Below, in pieces: positions 22,154 to 31,856 of a stretch of 35,860 nucleotides of DNA. The translations under genes were made by a program, and so were the position numbers. A model generated the notes under the pieces. That model was not told the origin of the DNA and did not search any database. It saw only the letters and a program-made list of their open reading frames with translations. How positions within the stretch are numbered: the first letter of the stretch is position 1; each line of letters begins with the position of its first letter. The stretch comes from Saccoglossus kowalevskii (lineage: Eukaryota; Hemichordata; Enteropneusta; Harrimaniidae), in assembly GCF_000003605.2 (NCBI RefSeq), contig NW_003155241.1, forward strand, positions 2,313-38,172, written 5' to 3'.

Positions 22154-22399
22154 TTTTTTAGTTCTAAATATACTTTTCATTATATCAATAGTGTTGGGAA
22201 TTTGATGACATTTTAAAAGTATACGTATATGTGGAATAATAGAATTGTTGTCTCACTAGAGAATGAGACTCAAAATTCTCAATCATTGTGACAGACATGA
22301 CAAGAACTTTTACTAATTTGTCACGATAACTTGCGTTGTGTTCAGGGATCAGGGAACTTTGTCTCTCTTGGCTGATGTCACTCACACGCAGAGGTACCA

Positions 22400-22630
22400 G
22401 ATTCGATCCAAATAAATATACATACGTTCATTACAGATATTCCAGCTTTATTCACACAAGCAGTCAGCCGAGGTAACCCCTCGGTGTACCGTTCTCTCCT
22501 CTCTCCATCTTACAAAAGTTTACAAACTCTATATTAAAAGTGAAATATCTAAGGCGAGGCAGAGTTACAATGCGACCAACCAATCGCTCTAGTCGTTGGC
22601 ACGTTATAAGCACTTCTAAAACCCGCTACA
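22400..22630 (-). mobile_element. probable solo LTR of a retrotransposon
   Basis: On the minus strand the block starts TGTAGCGGG at 22630, contains a CCAAT-type GATTGGTTGG, a ggagagagg leader, and a poly(A) signal AATAAA (22447-22452) in GTGTGAATAAAGCTGG, then GAATCTGGTACC, which could be an LTR end and primer-binding site. It is richer in GC than its flanks. A minus-strand frame (22185-22385) follows where gag would begin, but it shows no motif. The second LTR is not in view. Confidence 0.4.
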
Positions 22631-22866
22631 TGTTCGCAAATGATATATTCACTCTACCATATTTTCTCTATTAATGGCGAATGCACATATTTAAATTACA
22701 GAAGTATTTCTTTCAATAACATGAAGTGAAATTTCTGTAAGGAATTTATTTACGCTGAAGGCATGCTTCAGTGAAAATAAAATCTAGCAAATATATATTT
22801 ACCCCGGTTGTTATTATTGTTGTTGTCATAGTGCCGGATCTGCTGTTAAATTTGTGTTAATGTTAT

Positions 22867-23143
22867 ATTGTATAGTTTTTAATCTTCAACTGGGGATATA
22901 AAACGCTCACGCGAAAAGTTATTCTATTCATTGATACTGGCACAGATGTGAAATCTATAAGCATTGATGACTTAGATGCATCATTGGAATTGGCACTGAT
23001 TGTGCAGTCAATAGATGTGTCGCTGCATCCCATGTACATCTCATACATATTTCCGCTTCTGTTATACTTATATATCTTAATTTTCCTATGTGTAAAAATG
23101 TGGCACCACTTGCTCATTGGTCCCGGGACATTACACATGGGCT
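22867..23143 (+). pseudogene. unrecognised open frame, possible exon
   Basis: The frame is open for about 90 codons after a TAG and ends in TGA. It includes KVILFIDTGTDVKSISIDDL, then a Leu/Ile/Tyr-rich hydrophobic run (IFPLLLYLYILIFL). A minus-strand frame overlaps it. The first half looks like soluble protein and the second like a membrane segment, but no family is recognised and no good donor is seen. Confidence 0.2.
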
Positions 23144-25929
23144 GAATTCAGTGCTGTTTGAGCATCAAGGATAAGGCACATTGACGATTGAGGTTGAGAA
23201 AGAATTATATCGAAAACACCACACAGTTTCTGCCGTAGTTAAACTGTATTTTATTAAATGTTGCGCAGTTTTCATAACTGTATTTTCGTGTATGATAAAC
23301 GAAAAAATACAGGGTATCTCGTCTACTTTAAAAACATATATTTTAGAACAACCAATTTGAAATGACGATTTTAAGCTTTGTGTATCTAAGTTGATTTTGG
23401 ATAGCTACAAATAATGTACTATTTTTGCTACTGTACTACAATACTGTTAAATTGTCATACGGATATATTAAATAAATGCTAAATATTTGTTTTTCATTTA
23501 TTATACTTGTTCACAACAATACTGTTTGAACTGATTTTGTATTGGTACCACCCACGACTAGTTATGTCACCTCTGACCGACATATGACACAGATAAATTA
23601 AGACTATGACACCTTTGGACATTTGTACAGATTGGCCAGATAGTACCGTACCAAAATAGCTGCAATTCAACATCAGCGTTTTCCAGATTGACAGTTTAAT
23701 TACTATTGTGGCTGATTTCAAAATACAGTCAGCAGTGCATTATTATAACATTTGTAGAATCACATAAGAGATGTTTGTTCCTATCTGTACTCATTCGTAT
23801 TGCGTTTTCTTATTCACGCAGGTCCGCGAAAAACTCTACTACACCCTTATGTATGTTATAGTTGTATAAACATATTTTACATGGCTTTGTAACAGAAAAG
23901 TGTGATGCTACACAACATCGTGCTACACCAACCAGTCTTTGAGTTTTATTTATTTTTAGTGCAGATCAATAGACGACTGAGTGTTTTCCATTTATGATTA
24001 GTATAATATATACACGTTAACTGGATGTCATTGTATGTCCAACTACGTATCACGTATCACCTCTGTCAGTGGTAGAGTTCACACATGAACCGGACCCGGA
24101 AAATGAAATAGAAATTTTTACCTACTAAAATACGGACCTTTTGTCAAGCTGCATAATGCCTCATATGACCAGGAATACTTAAGCGTAAGCAAAGCTTACT
24201 GTCACAACTAGTCGCCACAAAAACGAATTTTAAAAAATGACATGCACATGCACAGTTATGGATACATCACCTCTTTAAACAACTATATTTATAGCTGTGG
24301 GTCCATAGCTCTTTTTGTATCAGTTGTTTGTCCTTGTAATGGTTTTTTTTTGTCATTTCTATACATTTTATGTTTTTAAAGTTGTTATTTTTTGAATAAT
24401 GAAATTTGTTTGACACAAACACAAGTAGAGCTATCGACCCACAACAACTATATTTTGATAATGTGCTTATTTCTAATATTACAATGGAAAATATTGGAAA
24501 TCATAAATATATCTCCCTTTAACAAACTAACTGCAATAAGGATTGATTCATATAGTGTGTCTCTCTGCCATAGCGTGCAGACAAAGTAGTTCGATGTTGC
24601 CTCCAGCGCATTCTTCAAAACTTGCGATTTAGTTACCTTAATCGAATTCTGTTTCCACCAGTGCACGAACTTGTAGATATTATTGTAAATATGGACAAAT
24701 CAATCGACTTCTTGGTATTATCGACTAGTATGTATCAATAAATATAACCTTGAGTTGGTGCCACGTGAAACTAGTAATTCGGCCATGATGTAAATTGTAC
24801 AAACAAACATGACAACACCCTGTTCATTTTCCGTTATTAATATTATATTCTGCATATATTATTATTATATTGTTACATCCAAAGACGGTGGATTATCGTG
24901 ACGATGCCGTATATTAATCACAACGTTTAATAGACTACCATCGGTTTAATATTCGCCTAATTTGTTTCATACATATTCGTTGTCCTGGATCGAGGATATA
25001 TATATATTAATATATAACCTCACAATCACACATTTACGTGGTCATGCCGACTATAGATAAATGCACTGAGAATCAAAGTCCAAGGACATTGGAGCATAGA
25101 GTTTCTCTACAATAAACAGTTCAACGAAATAATGATAACTCCTAAATATATATTACATGATATGTATGTGTTTGTTTATTGCAAAGCAAAATGACATTAG
25201 CCCAAAGAGCAAATACAATTTCATTTAAAAGAATTTGGTTATACAATGGTAACGGTGAAACCTCAACGTAACCTTGACAACATAGCTCTAAATTTGAAAA
25301 CATTCAGACAAATATTTTTCTTGATCAAGTGGCAACCTAAAATTGTAATAGGAGCGGAGTTTGAGGGATGAAGCACTGTCCTCGTGCCAGACTTGTTGCG
25401 CACAATATTTAATTCTCAGTGTGAACTGTGATAGAAATACACTTTTTGACCCCATACTTTGGTTCAGCCATACATGGCCGATTTCAAAGCGAAAAAGATT
25501 CATGTTTACAGTTACATCGCTCCATTTACCGACGTTATAACACGTTAATCGCATACTCTTTCAAATATTAAATAACATTTACAAAGATATCCATTAGCAT
25601 CAATTTGTAGTAGTCTCTGCCAGTAGCCAATGCATCATTTAAAGTGAGGTAAAGAACACTGAGAATACAGTAAAAAAGCATTCTTGGAAATTCCAGGTGA
25701 GTCGATGATAAAAGAAAATATTTATTAAACGACTGAAGGTTTTTTTCCGAGACTTTGTCCCAAATGTCGATATCAATATTATTATCCAGATTCTTAAATG
25801 TTATTAGGTACTTGTACCTACGTAGGTAACAGATGATAACTTGCCGAGCACAAATAGCTACAAAAAAGAGAAGGTGGCAGAGGACGAGGCGGTAAGTCCA
25901 CTTTAAATCCTGTTACGTCAACCACGGAC
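23144..25929. other. no gene seen
   Basis: A long AT-rich stretch. Frames at 24392-24589 and 25288-25554 show no motif or splice context I can support. Confidence 0.45.
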
Positions 25930-26190
25930 GCGGACACAGACATGATACTACTTGGTACGATGCTACACTAACATGTCGCTGATTGTCAAAAACTGGATAA
26001 AAAAAACTGCACTAATTGGTGTAACGCTAATAAACTCACGATCAACATTGACAAAACAAATTACATAATTTTTAAAACTAACCAGAAGCAAGTCAATATT
26101 GAAAGGCAGCTCTCAATGAACAATAAACCTATTAAATATCTCATCCTATCTACCTTAGTGTCATTATGGACATTTATTCGGACGAAGCCT
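25930..26190 (+). pseudogene. LINE reverse transcriptase fragment (thumb region)
   Basis: The reading WCNANKLTINIDKTNYIIF, then INYLG-like KPIKYL, is the part of a LINE reverse transcriptase just after motif C. Upstream DDTT can be read in another frame, so there are frameshifts. This is a different, more decayed LINE than the one at 12542, and is truncated at both ends. Confidence 0.75.
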
Positions 26191-26311
26191 CAACATTAAC
26201 CCCTGGCAGTTTTGACCACGATTTACTGTATGTCGCACGCTCTCAAACGATTATAAGATTCACTTCGGCTCATTTGCATCACCCAATCAGAACTCTCGGT
26301 AGAAATGACAA

Positions 26312-26683
26312 TTACTTGATAAAATTAAAAGAGTGGAATATAGAAATGAACGTGTTGCTAGCTTTTTCCTTGTGAGCGAGATTACTGACCATCAAAAGAA
26401 AGCACTTAGTGCTGTATCTTAGGGGACTGATGTGATTGTTGAAACCATATTTTAGGGTTGTGTTGCAACGACGACCGGATCGGGCAAGTCGATATGTTAT
26501 CAGTTTCGAGAGTTTTGTCAGTTTACTAAAACACGATTTGCACAAAGATTTAGACATTCCATAGTCTTCATTCACTTGCCCACAAACAATTTTCAACGTT
26601 GGAATAAGAAACTTTGAAAACGTGTCAATGAATATAGACCTTCTGTTCCTGAGCACCCGACCTTCGCATGTATGATACAGCAA
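26312..26683 (-). pseudogene. cysteine-rich domain frame, ZAD-like, unknown protein
   Basis: A 123-codon minus frame begins LLYHTCEGRVLRNRRSIF and contains GQVNEDYGMSKSLCKSCFSK. The spacing of CxxG-R near the start, the G-x-S-x-x-LCxxC pair and the Lys/Leu stretch after it resembles zinc-finger-associated (ZAD-type) N-terminal domains common in invertebrate DNA-binding proteins. The second half has no motif. The first position is TTG, not ATG; a CAATCAG acceptor just upstream at about 26688 suggests an internal exon or a relic. Function cannot be assigned. Confidence 0.35.
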
Positions 26684-26705
26684 TGCTGATTGGAAGCGCC
26701 AGCTT

Positions 26706-26719
26706 TTTGGCGCGCCAAA
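26706..26719. promoter_or_regulatory. E2F-type palindrome TTTGGCGCGCCAAA
   Basis: A perfect 14-base palindrome identical to a double E2F consensus, 23 bases upstream of the minus-strand cysteine-rich frame and followed on that strand by CCAAT. In very AT-rich sequence this stands out. Function is inferred only. Confidence 0.35.
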
Positions 26720-26734
26720 TCAAATGACTCAATC

Positions 26735-26965
26735 TCATCATCATCATCAGGACCTTAGCCGGTTAGGTCGTTGGTACACCCATGACTTAACATCCTTGTG
26801 CCAAGTATTTCTGTCGGGTGTTCGGTGACATGCATTCTGCAAACTGAGGTTTGTCCACTCCTGGATGCCTCGCGGTCTTTTACCTTCGCATATGTTCTGG
26901 ATGAGGTCTCCTGACATCTATCGTCTGCAAACTTGGTGCCCAAAAAAGGTCATTTTTCTTTTTGT
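26735..26965 (-). mobile_element. 3' end of a second LINE family, with (GAT)n tail
   Basis: On the minus strand: RKMTFFGHQVCRR, then LIQNICEGKRPRGIQEWTNL, SLQNACHRTPDRNTWHKDVK and a stop, followed by TGATGATGATGATGAG. This is the typical C-terminus of LINE ORF2 (FGH..RR, EGKR.RG, DR..W) with a short microsatellite tail. One stop follows CRR and the upstream reverse transcriptase is missing, so this is a 5'-truncated dead copy. Confidence 0.8.
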
Positions 26966-28232
26966 CACTGTCTGCATGTAACTGTAGTGAAATACGGCTT
27001 TTCCTAACACGCAAGGGTTCGTGGGGCGGTTATGAATGGCCGTTTTTAACGAAACCATGCGAGTCGGACAATGCATGGATAGCTCCATCACATGGAAAGA
27101 ACACATCATCAGACAGACAAGCACATTTTATTAATTATAACTTTATTAATGCTGTTTAATTCCTAAATTTTGCTTCATTTTGACATGGGGTAATACCTTT
27201 AAATCTGTTATTGACCTTTTGCTTTAATTACAACAAAAGTTAGTCCACACGTTTCACCTTTTCCAGAAACTACACATTCATTTTAGACATTGACAAACTT
27301 TGACTAGTTCTGCTGAATCATTCATATTGTAATGTGCTTTGCTTTGTTTTTAATTGATTCAATTACTATAAATATATGAAATACATAAAAATACAGTTCT
27401 CCCTGTCAATGTATTTACTACCTTATACTAGTAGCTTCGCGGTAAGTGGCTTTTGTATTGGGTTGGTCTCGCGGGGAGTAGGGATTTGTCGTTAGTAATT
27501 ACTAACTTGTCAGTGTCTGACTGTTATATACAGCCCAGAACACGTCAGAATAGTAAAAAAAAGTCAGGAACTGTCAGTTGCCTGTGCCTTGAGATACGTT
27601 GAACCAAAACAATCTGTCACCCTTTGCCACCCACAGCATCGATATAATTTTATATTGCATAAAAAAGAACACTACCGTACTTATCTAGGTAAGAGCCCAT
27701 GCCGGGTCAAACGCCCACCCCCACTTTTGACACAATAAATAAGTTGAGGTCATATCCAGGCACACATCCAGAGGGTCTTTTTCTACACAAAAAATGACAA
27801 AAAAACAACAACTATTTTCTGTTCGTTGACTGTGGTTGTATTAACAGTTGACTTTCTTGAAGTCTGTCGTGATACTTATAAAAATTGTTAATTGCGTAAA
27901 ACAAAGGGTGAACATGAAATAGCTGTGACAGCTTTCTGCCTTCAGGGCAGCTCATTCACCGCTGCTTTACATTTATTTTTCAAGATTTTTTTTTCAGAAT
28001 CATAACAGTCAGCAAGTCTATAAAAATATATATTAAAGCAGAAAAAGGTAGTTCTCGTTTTGAAATATGTCGTGGCCCTAAAAACCGTTTGGTTTGTGCT
28101 TCCTTAGAAACGATTCAAGCAAATCGAGCCCCTAAGCTAATTGTCGCACTCGTTCGGCTTTAGTTTCATCGACAATGAAACCAATGTTGCAATATTGTAG
28201 CAACCCGTACCTGGGAGAGTGGTTGAAATCAC

Positions 28233-28478
28233 GTTAATATGGCTTAATAAAATATTCAGTAGCAGCACACGAATCCATAACTGGGGCCAGCAATTTTGCA
28301 ATGTCACTCCGAAGACTGCCAACTTTTTTACCATCTTTCATCACCGTTATTGCATTTCTGTCATGAAAACTATTCTTCTGTCATGGGATAAAAAAAAAGC
28401 CCACTGCGATATCCATATAGTGAGACATTCCAACCGCCGGAACTTGCTGAATGATCACTTTCACCGTGACTGATCTGT
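28233..28478 (-). pseudogene. broken HIRAN-like domain
   Basis: One minus frame, interrupted by a single TGA after a run of T, reads VGMSHYMDIAVG and then HDRNAITVMKDGKKVGSLRS, DIAKLLAPVMDS. The HDRNAI-V---G--VG-L------L-P--D pattern fits HIRAN domains, which bind DNA ends and are common in repeats of invertebrate genomes. It ends at a TAA at about 28230. It lies inside the inverted-end element at 27673-29344. The break means it is not expected to be functional. Confidence 0.45.
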
Positions 28479-28673
28479 CCAGTCTGATAAGGAAGCAGTG
28501 TCACGATTTGACCTTTATGATGAAACACTGGTATAGTGATGTCATTCTTAGCCAATCAGTAAAGCAGATGCATAAAGGTCAAAGATGATTGCTAGACTGT
28601 AAACAAAAGCATCGTGTGCCATTGCAGCAGAGCAACCCCATTTTTCTTGTCTCTTTATTGTGATTAGACATGA

Positions 28674-28844
28674 ATTAAAAGTGACAAGCTGACAGAATGC
28701 AAAATCCGTGGATTAAAAGTGCAAATTGTATGGGACGATATCGACGAACTTCAGGGAAAAGTTGTAGGGATTTTGTTCAACGGCTACAGTAACGCCGACT
28801 TGGACTTTGAAGGTTTTGAGTTGGCAATGCGAAGATGGCAATGA
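28674..28844 (+). pseudogene. unrecognised coding-like fragment
   Basis: A 56-codon plus frame ending in TGA: KIRGLKVQIVWDDIDELQGK, VVGILFNGYSNADLDF, EGFELAMRRWQ. Composition is clearly protein-like and richer in GC than the flanks, but no family is recognised and no ATG begins it. It may be a C-terminal exon of a transposon protein, since it lies inside the element at 27673-29344. Confidence 0.3.
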
Positions 28845-29463
28845 ACGTACAAATAAAGATATGAGAAGTTTTTTCAAACAGCTATGAATTTTTATATTTT
28901 TTACTGTGTAAATTTGTAAATTATTATTGATCTTGTATGACAGTTGATTCCCAATTTGTCGAGGCCGGAAATCATTTTACGCAGTTTAACCCCTGACATT
29001 TTAATTCATTTTGAGTTAAAGTGTATTGGACGTGTTTGTCGGCGGGAAAATCCTAATTCAAATGATTCCTCACTGTCGGTTTTTATTATTTCTGGTTTAT
29101 TTGTCACATTATAAGCAATACATTAGTTTTGTTTTACTTCTAATATTGCATGTTGTTCATTTATTTCCTTTCCATTGCATGTTTTCATTTGCCGTTCTAC
29201 TCCCTGCCGCAGTTCGATCTGCGCGTTGTCAATTTTTGCGAATTTTCGTTTTCTTGACGGGGATATCCTGGCAAACGCCCACCCCTATTTTTTGGCAAAT
29301 ATCCATGTTCAGGACCCTGGGCTTATACCCGGATAATTACGGTAAATGCAGCTATCCCGGTCAGCAATCAAATCATCATGATTTATACAACTGGTATTTT
29401 CATCTATTTGCTTAATGGTCTGAACATTTAAATTGTCAAGGTTGAGAGTGTTTTTTTACGTAC

Positions 29464-29682
29464 AGTGACGCGAACATTCAACAACGTATTGAAGAGGAAG
29501 TCCATCTTGGGCTAGTGGCATTGTCAAATTTTAGAGAGCACATGAAATGTTTCAGTAAGGAATTGTTATGCATATCAAAATCCTTTATTGGTAACAGAAC
29601 ATGTTATATATTCACCAACACCAACGTTGCCATATTTCTAGGTGTAAAACGAATTCGAAACAAAAGAAATCGTCCGATCTAA
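29464..29682 (+). pseudogene. unrecognised coding-like fragment, possible exon
   Basis: The plus frame is open for 72 codons to TAA. It reads DANIQQRIEEEVHLGLVALS, NFREHMKCFSKELL. TTTTTTTACGTACAG at 29450-29464 would be a good acceptor, and CA|GTAAGG at about 29552 a good donor. No family recognised. It lies just past the inverted-end element. Confidence 0.3.
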
Positions 29683-30030
29683 ACGACCTGCATCCTTGAG
29701 AATCTAGTCTTATGGCCTTTGCCTTTCGAGCGAAAAAAGTCAAGGCCAAAAATAGGATAGGTTATTTATTAGAGGCACCCGCAATACTAAAATTTAAAAA
29801 GTGAATCATTCGGGCGTCGAAAAATCAGTGATACCTGTAATAACTAGTCCCTGTGTAATAACCAAAGGATGAGAGACTATTTACCAAATCCAAAACGATT
29901 TTCGCCCAATCATATATTTTTGGGGTGATATATCATTGATTCAGCCCAGCGGTAATATAGCCTATATATTTGTGGTGCCCGGGAACCAAAATTTGGGACG
30001 TGAATGACTTAGACAACAATCATAACCAAT

Positions 30031-30503
30031 AGGGTAGTAATCGAGGGTAAAAACCGTGTTTATGCTATGAGAAAGTGCAGGTCTTGAGCTTACTTTAGTG
30101 CAAATACATGTTTGCCTATCATGGCGAACGCAATTTAATGGGAGTGAATTTCCCTAGGTGTAGGCGGTGTCCAATATGGCAACCAAGGGCAAAAACTTTG
30201 TTATGCAAATTAGCTTTAGTTGAAAATTTGAGTTTTCACGGCGATATCTACGTGAATTTGAACCAAAATATTATCGCAAGACTCGGAATACGACTGTGTC
30301 AGCCACTGAAACGCAATTGAAGGCAAATGAACACGTCAAGAAAAAAAAGACTTTTTCGAGTCTTGGCGTAAAATGGAGGCACATACCGTTGAAGGGAATG
30401 GAATCAGTTGATTTGAGGGTGTCACAATAAGCGAGGGAGTAAATCGTTTTTATGCTATGAAAAAATGCAGGCCTTGAACGTTCTTTTTTTACTTTAGTAC
30501 AAC
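30031..30503 (+). repeat. direct repeat pair, about 75 bases, 396 bases apart
   Basis: CGAGGGTAAAAACCGTGTTT and TATGCTATGAGAAAGTGCAG at 30042-30082 correspond to CGAGGGAGTAAATCGTTTTT and TATGCTATGAAAAAATGCAG at 30433-30473, followed by ACTTTAGT(G/A)CAA in both. Probably parts of one repetitive element. Confidence 0.6.
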
Positions 30504-31344
30504 GTAATTTTTCTTTGATTACCTAATGTTTTTAAGTTCATTTGCTGCAAGTTACAGAGCACATACCTAAGCGGCCATCCCTCATCCAATAATGAAGCAA
30601 AGGCATTTTCGATGTCGAAATCGTGAAACTCACCCTTTTAACGCAAACTGGGAAGTTCGAATTACTAAATGAAGTACAGGACGACGAAGATGAAATATCC
30701 AAGAATCAACACATACCAAAAATTATATCTCAACAGTGAATATTCGTGGTGTATTTTAAGTCTAACCGGACCGGAAATGGAAATTTGTTTGTACTTCAAA
30801 TATCCAAACATATTTTAGTATAAGGTTTTTGAAATTGTTGTATTGCAGCAACACATTAGTGATACGGTGACCCCTCGCTAAATCGCGGGTGTCCGTATCC
30901 AAACAAAAAACACGTTGAAAACGGATAAATAGCACACATACACACAAGTGTTGGTAGTAAGTTTTTCTTTATTGAAGAACATCACAGCTTTCATGCCCAC
31001 ATGGATTCAACTCATTGTAGTGGATTTTTATAGAGTATTAAGTTGTGTATCAATATGCATATGATTAGATATCTCATATACTTTGTATCATTGTAATTAT
31101 ACATATATTATATATCGCGAAAGCCAATCATTGCGAAGCTGCTAGTTATTGATTATCCACAATAATTTGACAATTGACATTCATTCTTCATTTGTATTAT
31201 GCTATTCGACAGCATTTTACCAGATGGCATAGTTTCTGTGAACAAACAATAAATTATAACATGCTTATTATTTTTTGTCACATTATGATTTCGATCTGTC
31301 CTTATCCTTCAACTACCGAATGACGGTCATCCAAACATTATAAA
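30504..31344. other. no gene seen
   Basis: No recognised coding, RNA or repeat structure. Confidence 0.45.
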
Positions 31345-31608
31345 ACATTTCCTGTTTCAATCGTGACAATTTGTATCGGCCATCGTCGAAATATGGACAC
31401 TTAAAGCAAAGCGTACACGCTATATTCCCATGTTGTGCATTAAAACATTTGCAAGTGAAAAATATGGCCCTGGGTTTACGTCCATGTTTCTCTCTGGAAG
31501 ACGTCTTCTATTAAAATCTAGTTTCGTCAAGCGAACCTCGGGTTTTGCGGTACAGGATGACAGCTTAGCGAGGGTCCTGGATGAAATGTCAAATGCGTCG
31601 CCAGCTTG
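31345..31608 (+). pseudogene. unrecognised open frame of 87 codons
   Basis: A GC-richer stretch open on the plus strand to TGA at 31606-31608 (KTFASEKYGPGFTSMFLSGR, then SSFVKRTSGFAVQDDSLARV, LDEMSNASPA). A minus frame (31420-31626) is open over the same bases and includes NMDVNPGP, near but not matching the 2A consensus DxExNPGP. Which strand, if either, was coding cannot be decided. Confidence 0.2.
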
Positions 31609-31856
31609 AATGGCAAGGACACTCACTCACTGTCAGTCTTTCACCGGTGATGTGCCAATTCCCATAATAGTGTGCGTCATAAATTTCTACAATTTTCTAC
31701 TCGACCTTTTGTTTTCACATCGCGTTTCATGTGACATTAGCCCTTTGTGACTTTGTCCATACAATTGTGGTACTGTGATTCAATATTACAAAGATTGTCG
31801 TAATATGTTTATAATAGATGAAAAGTTGACACATATTTTTAAACACATCATTTTTA

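Larger units (their letters stand above)
27673..29344. mobile_element. possible DNA transposon bounded by inverted ends
   Basis: The left end TACCGTACTTATCTAGGTAA and its extension AGAGCCCA match the reverse complement of the right end (TACCGTAATTATCCGGGTAT, then AAGCCCA). TA at both outer ends would be a target duplication of the Tc1/mariner type. Next to each end lies a CAAACGCCCACCCC word, but in direct rather than inverted orientation, as seen in sawtooth MITEs. Two independent MITE ends are the alternative. Confidence 0.45.

Noticed and set aside
29026-29415. 129-codon plus frame
   Set aside because: It starts from a non-ATG codon, is T-rich and runs through the right inverted end of the element at 27673-29344, so it is an accidental frame.
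31420-31626. 2A-like ribosome skipping motif (NMDVNPGP) at the start of a LINE ORF
   Set aside because: The conserved Asp and Glu of DxExNPGP are not in place, no LINE endonuclease follows, and the opposite strand is equally open.
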